NCBI RefSeq assembly: GCF_900104385.1
Contig: NZ_FNJA01000001.1
Location: forward strand, 1,338,386-1,402,385
Reading direction: 5' to 3'
DNA from: Rhodoferax sp. OV413
Lineage (GTDB): Bacteria; Pseudomonadota; Gammaproteobacteria; Burkholderiales; Burkholderiaceae_C
DNA: 64,000 nt
Both the position numbers and the translations under genes were made by a program. The notes beneath the pieces were generated by a model that was given only the letters and a program-made list of their open reading frames with translations, was not told the DNA's origin and searched no databases. Shown piece after piece: positions 9,830 to 19,364 of this stretch. Each line of letters opens with the position of its first letter. Positions within the stretch are counted from its first letter, which is position 1.

Positions 9830-11035
9830 ATGGGAAAAAGATTACTCATCGCTGGTGCAGGAATCGGCGGCATGGCGGCGGCACTGGCAGGCGCCAAGGC
9901 GGGCTGGGAAGTCCAATTGATGGAGCGGGCGTCCATTTTCAGCGAGATCGGCGCGGGCATTCAGATCGGTCCCAACGTCACCCGGCTGCTGTACCGCTGG
10001 GGATTGCAGCACGCCGTGGATGCCGTCGCCGCCTTCCCACAGCGCCTGCAGGTGCGCGATGCGCTGTCGGCGCGCGAACTGGGGGTGCTCACCCTGGGTG
10101 TAAGCATCCAGCAACGCTATGGAGCCCCCTACGCCGCCATCCACCGCGCCGACCTGCATGCCCTGCTGCACAACGCTGTAGCGCGGCACAGCGGCACCAC
10201 GCTGCTGCTGAACCAGGACTTGCAGCAGTTCGGCCAGGCCCGCAATACCGTTACCGTGCGCAGCGCCAGCATGGAGCAGTACGAAGGCGATGCCCTGGTC
10301 GGAGCCGATGGCCTGTGGAGCCCCGTGCGCCAATGGCTGCTCGGTGATAGCCCGCCCCGCCCCACCGGCCACCTGGCCTACCGGGCCTTGGTGCGCCAGG
10401 CCGATCTACCCGCCGCCCTGCGCTCGCAGCAAGTCACTGCCTGGCTCGGCCCCCGGCTGCACGCCATTCAGTATCCGGTGCGCGGCGGCGACTGGCTGAA
10501 CCTGGTCGCGTTTGTGCAGGGCCAACTGCCCGGCCAGCCCACCCACCTGGACCATTGGGACCACAGCGCCAACGCCGCCGATCTGCGGGTCCACCTAGCC
10601 CAGGTATGCACGCCTTTGCAGGACATGCTGCATGCCGTCAACGCATGGCGCCTGTGGGTGCTGTACGACCGCCCGCCCATGCAGGGGCCGCACCAGCATG
10701 CCCAAGGCCGGGTCGCTCTGCTCGGCGATGCGGCCCACCCCATGCGCCCCTACCTCGCCCAAGGCGCGGGCATGGCCATCGAGGACGCCGCCACCCTCGG
10801 CCAGGTGCTGGAGCACAGCACAGACATTCCCGCAGCGCTGGCCCACTACGCCCAGCAGCGCTGGCAGCGCAATGCCCGGGTCCAGGCGCGGTCGCTGCGC
10901 AACGGCAAGATCTTCCATGCTCAAGGCCTGCTGCGCTGGGCCCGAAACCGCGCGATGCAGCTCGGTGGCGAACGCCTGATGGACCTGCCCTGGCTGTACG
11001 GAGGGGGACTGACTCCGCAGATTGCTACAAAATAA
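9830..11035 (+). CDS. FAD-dependent aromatic monooxygenase (salicylate/3-hydroxybenzoate hydroxylase family)
   Basis: The start at ATG 9830 places the dinucleotide-binding motif (IAGAGIGGMAAALAG) right at the N-terminus, as is usual. A longer in-frame start at 9767 would add 21 unrelated residues. The protein also has the DG motif (ALVGADGLWSPVR) and the GD motif (VALLGDAAHPMRPYLAQG), which define class A flavoprotein hydroxylases. The substrate cannot be read from sequence. Options are 3-hydroxybenzoate to gentisate, which would feed the gentisate operon in this window, or salicylate or a related aromatic. It converges on kynA, and its last codons and stop fall inside an intergenic repeat. 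Confidence 0.75.
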   Translation: MGKRLLIAGAGIGGMAAALAGAKAGWEVQLMERASIFSEIGAGIQIGPNVTRLLYRWGLQHAVDAVAAFPQRLQVRDALSARELGVLTLGVSIQQRYGAPYAAIHRADLHALLHNAVARHSGTTLLLNQDLQQFGQARNTVTVRSASMEQYEGDALVGADGLWSPVRQWLLGDSPPRPTGHLAYRALVRQADLPAALRSQQVTAWLGPRLHAIQYPVRGGDWLNLVAFVQGQLPGQPTHLDHWDHSANAADLRVHLAQVCTPLQDMLHAVNAWRLWVLYDRPPMQGPHQHAQGRVALLGDAAHPMRPYLAQGAGMAIEDAATLGQVLEHSTDIPAALAHYAQQRWQRNARVQARSLRNGKIFHAQGLLRWARNRAMQLGGERLMDLPWLYGGGLTPQIATK

Positions 11036-11075
11036 GTAGCTGCTTGCGCTGATGAAATAAGCGCTAAAGCCCTAA
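11023..11075. repeat. Comamonadaceae-type intergenic repeat, fuller copy
   Basis: The sequence carries TGCTAC, then TAGCTGCTTGCGCTGATG, then AAGCGCTAAAGCC, with GCGC-centred partial dyad symmetry (TTGCGC/GCGCTAA). A shorter variant in opposite orientation lies at 14267-14294. From memory, this type of element is scattered between genes in Comamonadaceae. The repeat supplies the final codons and stop of the FAD monooxygenase. Confidence 0.55.
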
Positions 11076-11080
11076 AAGAC

Positions 11081-11932
11081 TTAAAGATTAGTGCGCAGGG
11101 TCCAGATTTCGGGGAACAGCACCACGTCCAGCATCTTGCGCAGATAGCTCACGCCGCCGGTGCCGCCGGTACCGCGCTTGAAGCCTATCACCCGCTCCAC
11201 CGTGGTGACATGGCGGAAGCGCCAGAGGCGAAAGGTATCTTCTAGGTCGGTCAGCTTCTCGCCCAGCTGGTACAGGTCCCAGTGCTGCTTGGGGTCGCGG
11301 TAGACGACCAGCCAGGCCGCCTCTACCGCCGCGTCGGCTACATAGGGCTGGGTCCAGTCGCGCTGCAGATGGCTGGCCGGCAGCGCCAAACCGCGGCGTG
11401 CCAGCAAACGCAGCGATTCGTCGTACAAAGATGGCGCTTCAAACGCCGCCTGCACCTGGGCCAGCAGATCGGGGCGGTGCGCGTGCGGCTTGAGCATGGA
11501 GGCGTTCTTGTTGCCCAGCGCAAACTCGATACAGCGGTACTGCGCGCTCTGGAAGCCGCTGGAGCTGGCCAGATAAGGCCGCATGGCGCTGTACTCGGGC
11601 GGCGTCATGGTGGCCAGCACGTCCCAGGCATGGACCAGCTGGGCCATGATCTTGGACACACGGGCCAGCATCTTGAAGGCGCTGTGCAGATCGTCCGCCG
11701 CCACGCAGCGCATCGCCGCCTGCAGCTCATGCAGCATCAGCTTCATCCAGAGTTCGCTGGTCTGGTGCTGGACGATGAACAGCATCTCGTCGTGTGCCGG
11801 CGACAAGGGCTTTTGCGCCCCCAGCACCGCGTCCAGCTGCAGGTAGTCGCCGTAGCTCATGGACTGGCTGAAGTCCAGCTGGGCCTCTTCTTCCTGCACG
11901 ATGTTTTCGCCGGAGTTCATGGGGCAGCTCAT
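11081..11932 (-). CDS. kynA: Tryptophan 2,3-dioxygenase
   Basis: A cytosolic heme enzyme that opens the indole ring of L-tryptophan to N-formylkynurenine. The 283-residue length, the N-terminal signature [14 protein letters not shown], the [15 protein letters not shown] helix and the C-terminal [17 protein letters not shown] segment are diagnostic. The GTGGVSYL loop binds the substrate in the family. It is the last gene of the kynB-kynU-kynA operon and starts one base after the kynU stop. Confidence 0.96.
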   Translation of the reverse strand: MSCPMNSGENIVQEEEAQLDFSQSMSYGDYLQLDAVLGAQKPLSPAHDEMLFIVQHQTSELWMKLMLHELQAAMRCVAADDLHSAFKMLARVSKIMAQLVHAWDVLATMTPPEYSAMRPYLASSSGFQSAQYRCIEFALGNKNASMLKPHAHRPDLLAQVQAAFEAPSLYDESLRLLARRGLALPASHLQRDWTQPYVADAAVEAAWLVVYRDPKQHWDLYQLGEKLTDLEDTFRLWRFRHVTTVERVIGFKRGTGGTGGVSYLRKMLDVVLFPEIWTLRTNL

Positions 11933-11933
11933 C

Positions 11934-13220
11934 TCAGGTCACCGCATGCTTCTGGTTGAACTCGGGCCGGCGCCATTCTTCGCTTTCCAGCACCTGCTGC
12001 AGCTGGTCCACCGCATTCCACACGTCTTCATAGCCCAGGTACAGCGGCGTGAAGCCAAAGCGCAGGATGTCCGGGTGCTGGGCGCCATTGCCTGCGCGGT
12101 AGTCGCCAATCACGCCACGGGCGATCAGCGCCTGGACGATGGCATAGGCGCCTTCGGACTTGCTCAGGCAGACCTGCGAGCCGCGTTGGGCGTGTTCGCG
12201 CGGGGTTGCCAGGCCGAGCCCGTGGCCGGCGCAGCGCTGCTCGACCAGTTCAATGAACAAATCGGTCAGGGCCAGCGACTTCTGGCGCAAGGTCTGCATG
12301 GCGCTCTGGTTTGGCACGATGCGGCCGGCCGCATCGAACACATCCAGCCCGCATTCCAGCGCCGCCAGGCTGATCATCGGCTGGGTGCCGCACAGGTAGC
12401 GCGTCACGCCGGGCGCCGGCCGGTAGTCAGGGGTGAACTCGAACGGCGTGGCGTGGCCCCACCAGCCCGCCAGGGGTTGCCAGAAGCGCTCGGCATGCGC
12501 GGGATTCACCCACACAAAAGCCGGCGCACCGGGGCCGCCGTTCAGGTATTTGTAGCCGCAACCCACTGCGAAGTCGGCCTTGGCGCCCGTCAGGTCTACC
12601 GGCACCGCACCCGCGCTGTGCGCCAGGTCCCAGACCATCAGCGCACCGGCGGCGTGGGCGGCCGCGGTCACTGCCGGCATGTCGTGCATGGCACCGGTGC
12701 GGTAGTTGACATGGGTCAGCATCAGCACCGCCACCTCGGGTGTTAGCGCTGCCGCAATTTCATCCGGCTCCACCAGTTGCAGCGTGAAGCCGTGTTGGCG
12801 GCACAACGATTCGGCGATATACAGGTCGGTAGGGAAGTTGCTGCGCTCGCTGACCACCCGCTTGCGCGTGGGTGCATCGGCCGCCGCCATGTGCAGCGCG
12901 GCGGTCAACACCTTGAACAGATTGATCGAGGTGCTGTCGGTAGCCACCACCTCGCCGGGCCCGGCGCCGATCAGGCGTGCGATCTGGTTGCCCAGGCGCT
13001 GCGGCATGTCGAACCAGCCGGCGCTGTTCCAGGATTGAATCAGGTCCGTACCCCATTCCTTGGTCACCACCTCGGCCACGCGGGCGGGGGTGGCCGCGGG
13101 CAGCACGCCCAGCGAATTGCCGTCCAGGTAAATCACGCCCGGCGGCAGGCTGAAATGGGCGCGCATCGGCGCCAAGGGGTCGAGCGCATCCAGGCGCAGG
13201 CAGTCATGCAAAGTCGTCAC
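11934..13220 (-). CDS. kynU: Kynureninase
   Basis: A PLP enzyme that cleaves L-kynurenine to anthranilate and alanine. The 428-residue length is normal. The PLP lysine lies in [15 protein letters not shown], and the substrate-pocket segment [14 protein letters not shown] is at the N-terminus. It is the middle gene of kynBUA, 18 bases after kynB. The product anthranilate could be degraded or reused for quinolone or tryptophan synthesis. No anthranilate dioxygenase or anthranilate-CoA ligase is present in this window. Confidence 0.96.
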   Translation of the reverse strand: MTTLHDCLRLDALDPLAPMRAHFSLPPGVIYLDGNSLGVLPAATPARVAEVVTKEWGTDLIQSWNSAGWFDMPQRLGNQIARLIGAGPGEVVATDSTSINLFKVLTAALHMAAADAPTRKRVVSERSNFPTDLYIAESLCRQHGFTLQLVEPDEIAAALTPEVAVLMLTHVNYRTGAMHDMPAVTAAAHAAGALMVWDLAHSAGAVPVDLTGAKADFAVGCGYKYLNGGPGAPAFVWVNPAHAERFWQPLAGWWGHATPFEFTPDYRPAPGVTRYLCGTQPMISLAALECGLDVFDAAGRIVPNQSAMQTLRQKSLALTDLFIELVEQRCAGHGLGLATPREHAQRGSQVCLSKSEGAYAIVQALIARGVIGDYRAGNGAQHPDILRFGFTPLYLGYEDVWNAVDQLQQVLESEEWRRPEFNQKHAVT

Positions 13221-13238
13221 AGGGTTTCCTTCTCAGAT

Positions 13239-13865
13239 TCAAAGTGAGCGCAAAACAGCGCGCACGGGGGATGCATCGGCGGTCATCAGCTTCAGCGGCA
13301 GGGCAATCAGTTCGTAGTCGCCCTCGGGCACGTCGTCGAGCACCAGGTTTTCCAACACGCGCAGGTTCAGGCGGCGGATGGTCTGGTGGCTGTCCAGGGA
13401 CTTACTGTCGGCCGGGTCGATGCTGGCGGTGTCAATGCCGATCAGCGTCACGCCCATCGCGGCCAGGCGCTCGACAGTGTCCGGGGCGTAGGCCACCAGC
13501 GCGCCATCCCAGTGGTCTATCGGCATGTGCTGATAGGTGCGCACCAGCACGCGCGGCGGCAGATCCTGAAGCGCATGCGCCAGGTGCTCCCACAGCACCA
13601 GCGGGCCACGGCCTATGCAGTGGATGACGCGGCAAGGGCCGAGATACGGGGTGAGATCGACCGCGCCAATCGCCTGGCCCTGCGGGTCGTAGTGCAGCGG
13701 CGCATCGGCGTGGGCGCCGACATGGGGCGACAAGGTCAGCGCGCTGACGTTGACCGGACAGGCGGGTGAGATGGTCGCCGTCCACTGCTGTTGGTACGGC
13801 GTATCACCCGGAAACACCGGGCTGCCAGGGGCGATGGGGGGTGAAATATCCCAGAGGTTTTGCAT
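13239..13865 (-). CDS. kynB: Kynurenine formamidase (cyclase family)
   Basis: A metal-dependent hydrolase that removes the formyl group from N-formylkynurenine. The 208-residue protein begins with [19 protein letters not shown] and carries the metal-binding HVGAHADAP (HxxxHxD) motif of KynB. It is the first gene of the operon, so the promoter should lie in the short gap after 13865. The usual Lrp-type kynR regulator is not adjacent. Confidence 0.95.
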   Translation of the reverse strand: MQNLWDISPPIAPGSPVFPGDTPYQQQWTATISPACPVNVSALTLSPHVGAHADAPLHYDPQGQAIGAVDLTPYLGPCRVIHCIGRGPLVLWEHLAHALQDLPPRVLVRTYQHMPIDHWDGALVAYAPDTVERLAAMGVTLIGIDTASIDPADSKSLDSHQTIRRLNLRVLENLVLDDVPEGDYELIALPLKLMTADASPVRAVLRSL

Positions 13866-13929
13866 AGTGCGGCGAAGTTATCACCGCTAAAAACCGCGTG
13901 GTGTCGGTTATTTCCAACAGCCCGGAAAT

Positions 13930-14238
13930 TCAAATCGCCGGCAGGCCGTGGCGCATGCGCGCCTGCTGGCAGGCGGAGCTGCCAGCCTCGAATTCCCGGC
14001 ACGGCGAAGGCCGCCATTCGTAGATGCCGCAGGCGACTTTTTCGCCCAGCGTGCCCATGAGGGCCGCGCAACGCGGTGGGCTGTAGTCGGTGCCGCGCAT
14101 GCGGCAGGTGCTGGCTGTGACTTCGACCGACAGGCCTTCGGGTACCGAGCCGCCTTCGCTCTGGCTCTCGTACACCGAGAAATCCACGCGAAAGCTGGCG
14201 CAGCACACGCCGCAGCTTTGACAGGGATTTTCATGCAT
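13930..14238 (-). CDS. YkgJ-family cysteine cluster protein
   Basis: A small 102-residue protein with an N-terminal CQSCGVCC cluster and further conserved cysteines (CRMRG, PPRCAAL, CGIYEWRPSPCREF). This is the pattern of the YkgJ/Fe-S or Zn cluster family. The function is unknown, and metal binding is inferred from the cysteine spacing. It lies alone between kynB and argF on the same strand and is separated from argF by a repeat fragment. Confidence 0.82.
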   Translation of the reverse strand: MHENPCQSCGVCCASFRVDFSVYESQSEGGSVPEGLSVEVTASTCRMRGTDYSPPRCAALMGTLGEKVACGIYEWRPSPCREFEAGSSACQQARMRHGLPAI

Positions 14239-14266
14239 AAAAAAGGCCTCCAGCGCAGATAAACCA

Positions 14267-14294
14267 TGCGCAAGCAGCTATACAAACAATAGCA
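14267..14294. repeat. Partial copy of the intergenic repeat
   Basis: Read on the minus strand it begins TGCTAT and continues TAGCTGCTTGCGCATG, matching the left part of the element at 11023-11075 in opposite orientation. The TAGCTGCTTGCGC core is identical in both copies. Confidence 0.5.
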
Positions 14295-15206
14295 TCAAGC
14301 CTGGCGACCGAGCAGCAGGTATTCCATGAGCGCCTTTTGCACATGCATGCGGTTCTCGGCCTCGTCCCAGACCACAGACTGCGGGCCGTCGATCACATCG
14401 GCTTCGACCTCTTCGCCGCGGTGGGCGGGCAAGCAGTGCATGAACAGCGCGTCGGGCTTGGCTGTGCGCATCATTTCCGTATCCACACACCAGTCGGCAA
14501 AGGCTTTTTTACGCGCTTCGTTCTCGGCCTCGTAGCCCATGCTGGTCCACACATCGGTGGTGACCAGGTCTGCGCCGGCGCAGGCCTGCATCGGGTCTTT
14601 GAAGACCTTGTAGCTGTCGCTGGAACGCAGGCCGGCCACCGACTGGTCCACCTCGTAGCCGCTGGGCGTGCTGACGTGCACGGTAAAACCCAGAATCTCA
14701 CTGGCCTGCAGCCAGGTGTTGGCCATGTTGTTGCCGTCACCCACCCAGGCCACCGTCTTGCCGGCGATGCTGCCGCGCTGTTCGATGTAGGTGAAGATGT
14801 CGGCCAGGATCTGGCAGGGGTGGAACTCGTTGGTCAGGCCGTTGATGACCGGCACACGCGAATGCTCGGCAAAGCGCTCGATCTTGGTCTGCTCGAAGGT
14901 GCGGATCATCACCAGGTCGACCATGCGGCTGATGACCTTGGCGCTGTCTTCGATCGGCTCGGCGCGGCCCAGCTGGCTGTCACCGGTGGTCAGGTGCACC
15001 ACGCTGCCGCCCAACTGGTACATGCCGGCCTCGAAGCTCACGCGGGTGCGCGTCGAGGCCTTTTCAAAGATCATGGCCAGCGTACGGTCCACCAGGGAAT
15101 GGTGTTTTTCGTAGGACTTGAACTTCTTCTTGATCAGCGCCGCACGCTCAAACAGGTAGGCGTATTCCTCGGCGCTGAAGTCGCTGAATTGCAGGTAGTG
15201 CTTCAT
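14295..15206 (-). CDS. argF: Ornithine carbamoyltransferase
   Basis: Converts ornithine and carbamoyl phosphate to citrulline in arginine synthesis. The carbamoyl phosphate loop (KASTRTRVSFE), HPCQILADI and the ornithine-binding HCLPAHRGEEV are all present in a 303-residue protein of usual length. The ATG at 15206 overlaps the argD stop (ATGA). An in-frame extension to 15242 lies inside argD and is unlikely. Confidence 0.96.
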   Translation of the reverse strand: MKHYLQFSDFSAEEYAYLFERAALIKKKFKSYEKHHSLVDRTLAMIFEKASTRTRVSFEAGMYQLGGSVVHLTTGDSQLGRAEPIEDSAKVISRMVDLVMIRTFEQTKIERFAEHSRVPVINGLTNEFHPCQILADIFTYIEQRGSIAGKTVAWVGDGNNMANTWLQASEILGFTVHVSTPSGYEVDQSVAGLRSSDSYKVFKDPMQACAGADLVTTDVWTSMGYEAENEARKKAFADWCVDTEMMRTAKPDALFMHCLPAHRGEEVEADVIDGPQSVVWDEAENRMHVQKALMEYLLLGRQA

Positions 15207-16405
15207 ACAGGTTCTGCCAAAAATTGCTTGACCAGGGGGCACAGAATGCCGACCAGCTCATCGGCCTCGGCGGCCGTCATGATCAGCGGCGGCACCAAGC
15301 GGATCACGCTGTCGGCGGTGACGCTGATCAGCAGGCCGGCATCCACCGCGCGCTGGGCCAACACGCCGCAGGGGCGGGCCAGTTGCACGCCAATCATCAG
15401 GCCCTGACCGCGCACTTCCACAAAGCCTTCCACACCCGCCAGCTCACGGCGCAGCGCGGCTTGCAGGTGGTCACCCACCGTAGCCGCGTTTTCCAGCAAG
15501 CCCTCTTCTTCCATGATGCGTATGGTTTCCACACCGGCGCGCATGGCCAGCGGGTTGCCGCCGAAGGTGGTGCCGTGGTTGCCGGGTTGGAAGATGTGGG
15601 CGGCCTTGGGGCCAGCCACCACCGCGCCCACCGGCACGCCCGAGCCCAGGCCTTTGGCCAGCGGCATCACATCGGGCTTGATGCCCGCCCATTGGTGGGC
15701 AAACCACTTGCCGGTACGGCCCATGCCGCACTGCACCTCGTCGATCATCAGCAGCCAGTCGCGCTCGTCGCAGAGCTTGCGCACCTGCTGCAGGTATTCG
15801 ACGCGCATCGGGTTCACACCGCCCTCGCCCTGGATGGTCTCAAAGAACACCGCCGTCACATTGGGGTTGCCCTCGGTCGCCTTCTTCAAGGCCTCGATAT
15901 CGTTCAGCGGCACGCGGATGAAGCCCTCGACCATGGGGCCAAAGCCCTTCTGGATCTTCTCGTTGCCGGTGGCGCTGAGCGTGGCAATGCTGCGGCCGTG
16001 GAAGGCTTTTTCGTAGACCACGATTTCGGGTCGCTCGATGCCTTTGTCATGGCCGAACTTGCGGGCCAGCTTCAGGGCAGCTTCGTTGGCTTCCAGGCCA
16101 GTGCAGCAGAAGAACACATTCGTCAAGCCCGACAGTTCGACCAACTTGGCGGCCAGCGCTTCCTGGTTGGGGATGTGGTAGTAATTGCAGCTGTGGATGA
16201 TCTTGGCGATCTGGTCTTGCAGCGCTGGCACCAGTTTGGGGTGGTTATGGCCCAGGGTGTTGACCGCGATGCCGCCCAGACCGTCCAGATAGGACTTGCC
16301 GTTCACGTCCCACACACGCACACCTTGGCCATGCGACAGCGCAATCGGCAGTCGGCCATAGGTGTTCATGGTGTGGGGTGAGGAAGCCTCAATGAAAGCG
16401 GTCAT
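15203..16405 (-). CDS. argD: Acetylornithine aminotransferase
   Basis: A class III PLP aminotransferase of arginine biosynthesis, 400 residues from ATG 16405. The PLP lysine is in MPLAKGLGSGVPVGA, the cofactor Asp in LLMIDEVQCGMGRTG, and HGTTFGGNPLAM is also typical. An upstream extension of 67 codons is read-through of the promoter region and lacks homology-like character. It is translationally coupled to argF. Confidence 0.94.
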   Translation of the reverse strand: MTAFIEASSPHTMNTYGRLPIALSHGQGVRVWDVNGKSYLDGLGGIAVNTLGHNHPKLVPALQDQIAKIIHSCNYYHIPNQEALAAKLVELSGLTNVFFCCTGLEANEAALKLARKFGHDKGIERPEIVVYEKAFHGRSIATLSATGNEKIQKGFGPMVEGFIRVPLNDIEALKKATEGNPNVTAVFFETIQGEGGVNPMRVEYLQQVRKLCDERDWLLMIDEVQCGMGRTGKWFAHQWAGIKPDVMPLAKGLGSGVPVGAVVAGPKAAHIFQPGNHGTTFGGNPLAMRAGVETIRIMEEEGLLENAATVGDHLQAALRRELAGVEGFVEVRGQGLMIGVQLARPCGVLAQRAVDAGLLISVTADSVIRLVPPLIMTAAEADELVGILCPLVKQFLAEPV

Positions 16406-16709
16406 GCAGTTCTCCAAAATAAACGGGGATTCAGGGTCAACAGAACCGCTGAAACGCAATTTTAGGCGCAGAGATTGCTTGGTTTTTTGACAATTGCGCA
16501 TTACAGCGATGCGCTGATGCCGCCAGAACTCACCTGACAGCCCGCCCGAAAATAGCCAAGTCTTATATAAGATACAATTATTGTGCACTGCAGCAAGCCC
16601 ACCCAACCAGTGCCATTGGCGCTATCATTAACGCATTGGTTGTGGCATGGACGGCCCCACGATGGGACTGCTCTAGGACACTCCAACCACCTCTGAAAAG
16701 CCCCACCCG
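16406..16709. other. Divergent promoter region argD / DUF3579
   Basis: About 300 bases with no gene. It contains an AT-rich core near 16550-16585 with a 12-base perfect palindrome, annotated separately, and a TACAAT hexamer at 16574-16579 that could be a -10 box for the plus-strand gene. Confidence 0.6.
16561..16572. promoter_or_regulatory. Perfect palindrome TCTTATATAAGA, candidate operator
   Basis: A 12-base perfect inverted repeat next to a TACAAT hexamer in the argD/DUF3579 divergent region. Similar TATATA-centred palindromes occur at regulated promoters of central-metabolism genes in related bacteria. The cognate regulator is not known. Confidence 0.45.
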
Positions 16710-17015
16710 ATGGTTTCCAACTCAGCCAAAGAAGTATTTATCCAGGGTGTTACCTGCGACGGAAAAACTTTTCGCCCGAGTGACTGGGCCGAGCGACTCG
16801 CCGGTGTGTTGAGCCAGTTTCGTCCCGGTGGCGCACAGCCGGGCAGCCATCTCAGCTACTCCCCCTGGTGCGTCCCCACCACCATCAATGGCGTGAAATG
16901 CGTGGTCCTGCACCACGACCTGCGCGACTACGATGTAATGGCTTGGGACTTCGCGCTGAACTTCGCGCGGGACAATGGCTTGCAAGTGGTCGAGGCCTGC
17001 CTTATCCCGGATTGA
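16710..17015 (+). CDS. DUF3579 domain protein
   Basis: A 101-residue protein with the conserved core SDWAERLAGVLSQF, followed by a run of Trp, Cys and His residues (SYSPWCVPTTINGVKCVVLH) and a WDFALNFARDNGL helix. It matches the DUF3579 family, which lies next to argD-argF in many betaproteobacteria. The biochemical role is unknown. It is divergent from argD, suggesting a shared control region. Confidence 0.82.
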   Translation: MVSNSAKEVFIQGVTCDGKTFRPSDWAERLAGVLSQFRPGGAQPGSHLSYSPWCVPTTINGVKCVVLHHDLRDYDVMAWDFALNFARDNGLQVVEACLIPD

Positions 17016-17133
17016 TCCGGCACGCCCTCGACGCCAAAGGCTTGCTGCGCCGCCCCCCGCGGACAAGCTCAGGATCGGCCGAGCATGAGGCACATAGGAC
17101 GAGTAGCCTCAGGTCAGGGTCGTGCTTAGATAC

Positions 17134-18207
17134 TTAGAAGCTATGCCGAATCCCAAAGTCAAAGCCCGTTCCGCTGCGACCAACCAGGTTGGTTCCATCC
17201 ATGTTGTACTGCGCATTGCTGGTAGTAGCCAATGCATCCTGCTTGATGCGCGCGGCGCTGGCGTACACCGCTGTGCGCTTGGAAAGACTGTGGATGTATT
17301 GCACCGCAAACTGCTTGGCGTCCTGCGCATCGCTACCCAGACCCGAACGGTTCGCGTGGGTGTAGGCAACATTCAGTGAGCCGCTGCCGATGGGCACCAT
17401 GGCGCCAATGTTGTAGGTAAATTGTTTGCGCGAACCGGCTACCGCCTCGGCCGAATTCCAGTTGATCAACGAGCCCATCAGCTTGGCTCGACCAAAGTCA
17501 TAGGAACTGCCCAGCACCGCGTATGTAAAACTCCCGGACGCCGCGGTGGCCGTGCTGGCGCCCGTAATGGTGTTCACGACAGCCACACTGTCCACATGGG
17601 TCCGTCCATAGGTAAACCGGGTTTCCAGAGGCCCGTCCTTGTAGCCCAGCGCAAATGCAGAGTGCTTGGCCCCGATCACACCTTCGCCTGGGGCCAGCTG
17701 GACTTGGCCATAAAACCCGCCCAGCACATTGGGCAACAAATACGACACGGCGTTGTTGACGCGTGTAAATGTGGTGGCATTGGAGAAGTTGCGCGGAGTG
17801 GCGAGATTCATCACATTGCCCACGCCTTTGCCGTTGAATGCATCGAAGTCACCGGGGCCGGAGTTCTGCAACGCGGCATCACGGCCCAGCCGCAATTCAC
17901 CGAAAGAGCCCAACAAGCTGACGGTGGAGCGGCGCTCCCAGAACACCGACGCCCCCGTGCCATCGTCCGCACGCACGGGCATATCCAGCCAGAAGCCAGC
18001 CTTCAAGCCACCGCCCAGGTCTTCAGTGCCGATGAAGCGTAGCCGGGAGCTGTTGATGCCGTCGCGCACCATCTGGGTTTGTTTGACAGCACCGTTGTCC
18101 ACGCTACGCACGGCCAGATCGACCGTACCGGAAATAGAAACCGTGGATTGCGCAAATGCAGCCGATGTGCATGCCGCCATGGACAAAATGATGGGTAGCT
18201 TCTTCAT
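17134..18207 (-). CDS. Gram-negative porin, betaproteobacterial type
   Basis: An outer-membrane general porin of 357 residues from ATG 18207. It has a signal peptide (MKKLPIILSMAACTSAAFAQ), the first strand STVSISGTVDLAVRSV, alternating beta-strand pattern throughout, and a C-terminal aromatic residue (GFDFGIRHSF) needed for barrel insertion. It belongs to the Omp32/porin_4 family. A divergent LysR gene begins 173 bases away and may control it. Confidence 0.92.
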   Translation of the reverse strand: MKKLPIILSMAACTSAAFAQSTVSISGTVDLAVRSVDNGAVKQTQMVRDGINSSRLRFIGTEDLGGGLKAGFWLDMPVRADDGTGASVFWERRSTVSLLGSFGELRLGRDAALQNSGPGDFDAFNGKGVGNVMNLATPRNFSNATTFTRVNNAVSYLLPNVLGGFYGQVQLAPGEGVIGAKHSAFALGYKDGPLETRFTYGRTHVDSVAVVNTITGASTATAASGSFTYAVLGSSYDFGRAKLMGSLINWNSAEAVAGSRKQFTYNIGAMVPIGSGSLNVAYTHANRSGLGSDAQDAKQFAVQYIHSLSKRTAVYASAARIKQDALATTSNAQYNMDGTNLVGRSGTGFDFGIRHSF

Positions 18208-18380
18208 GGATAAAAGTCCTTTGCAGAGGGAAAGTCGAGGAGAGTTCAAGCGGAAAAACTTCTGCGCTGCTGGAACGCGATGGGCGGAAGTCTAGGAACG
18301 GGCCTCCTTCTCGCCACAGCCGACTTCATATAACCGGCATAAGAATTGCTTTTCCTGCAGACCCCTAAAAGAAGAGCACC

Positions 18381-19364
18381 ATGGCACGCCCCAATGACCC
18401 GCTAGATACCTATCTGCTGCGTGTACTGGTGACCCTGCTGTCAGAGCGCAATCTGACCCGCGTGGCGATCCGCATGAACCAGTCGCAACCAGCCATCAGC
18501 GCGGCACTGCGGAAACTTCGGTTGGTTTTTCAGGATGAATTGCTGGTACGCAGCGGCAACGCCATGGTGCCTACGCCGCGCGGCTTGGAAGTACTGGGGT
18601 CCGCCCGCACCGCGCTGGCGGAAATCGACCAGCTATTCACCGTGGGTGAAAGGTTCGACCCCCAGAGTACCCAGCAGGTTTTCAAGATTGGCTGCCCAGA
18701 CTATCTGTCTACCGTGTTTCTGGCTGGCGTGACCCGCAGCCTGCGGCGCCAGGCGCCCAATGCACGCTTGACCGTGCATCCTCTGGGGCCAGGCTATGAC
18801 TTCGAGCAGGCATTGGCCAATGGCGAACTGGACGTGGTCATTGGCAACTGGCCCGAGCCGCCAGAACATCTGCACATGGCGCCCTTGCTGGAGGATGACA
18901 TTGTCTGCCTGCTCGCCACAGAGCATCCGCTGGCGCGCGAACGCATGAGCCGCGAGCAATACCTGCACGCTCCGCATGTCGTACCACTACCCTATTCCTC
19001 CGCGCACCGGGGCGTTATCGACAAGCATCTTGCCCACCTGCGGGTAACGCGCAACGCCCGCGTCACAGTGCCATTTTTCAGTATGGCCCCCCATTTGCTG
19101 CCTGGCACCGATCTGATCTTTACCATCAGCCGCCATTTCGCGGAACACTATGCCCGCATCCTGCCGCTGGTCGTGGTGCCATGCCCTATCGACTTTCCCC
19201 CGCTGCGCTTCTACCAAATCTGGCATAGCCGCAACCACCACGCTGAGGCTCAGCGCTGGATGCGCGGGGTGTTGAAGGAGGTAGCCCTGCGTACGCTGTG
19301 CACGCCCCGCCAAAACACCGAAGAAAGCGCCGTCCAGCACGACGCGTTGGCATGCACTTTGTAA
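18381..19364 (+). CDS. LysR-family transcriptional regulator
   Basis: The 327-residue protein has an N-terminal winged helix-turn-helix (TRVAIRMNQSQPAISAALRKLR) and a C-terminal substrate-binding domain beginning around residue 90. It resembles the NodD/NahR/LinR branch (DELLVRSGNAMVPTPRG). It diverges from the porin gene, which is the usual geometry for a LysR regulator and its target. The effector is unknown. Confidence 0.87.
   Translation: MARPNDPLDTYLLRVLVTLLSERNLTRVAIRMNQSQPAISAALRKLRLVFQDELLVRSGNAMVPTPRGLEVLGSARTALAEIDQLFTVGERFDPQSTQQVFKIGCPDYLSTVFLAGVTRSLRRQAPNARLTVHPLGPGYDFEQALANGELDVVIGNWPEPPEHLHMAPLLEDDIVCLLATEHPLARERMSREQYLHAPHVVPLPYSSAHRGVIDKHLAHLRVTRNARVTVPFFSMAPHLLPGTDLIFTISRHFAEHYARILPLVVVPCPIDFPPLRFYQIWHSRNHHAEAQRWMRGVLKEVALRTLCTPRQNTEESAVQHDALACTL

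Noticed and set aside
14337-16381. Long plus-strand frames opposite argF and argD (356 and 385 codons)
   Set aside because: Shadows of clear arginine genes; no start signals and biased composition.
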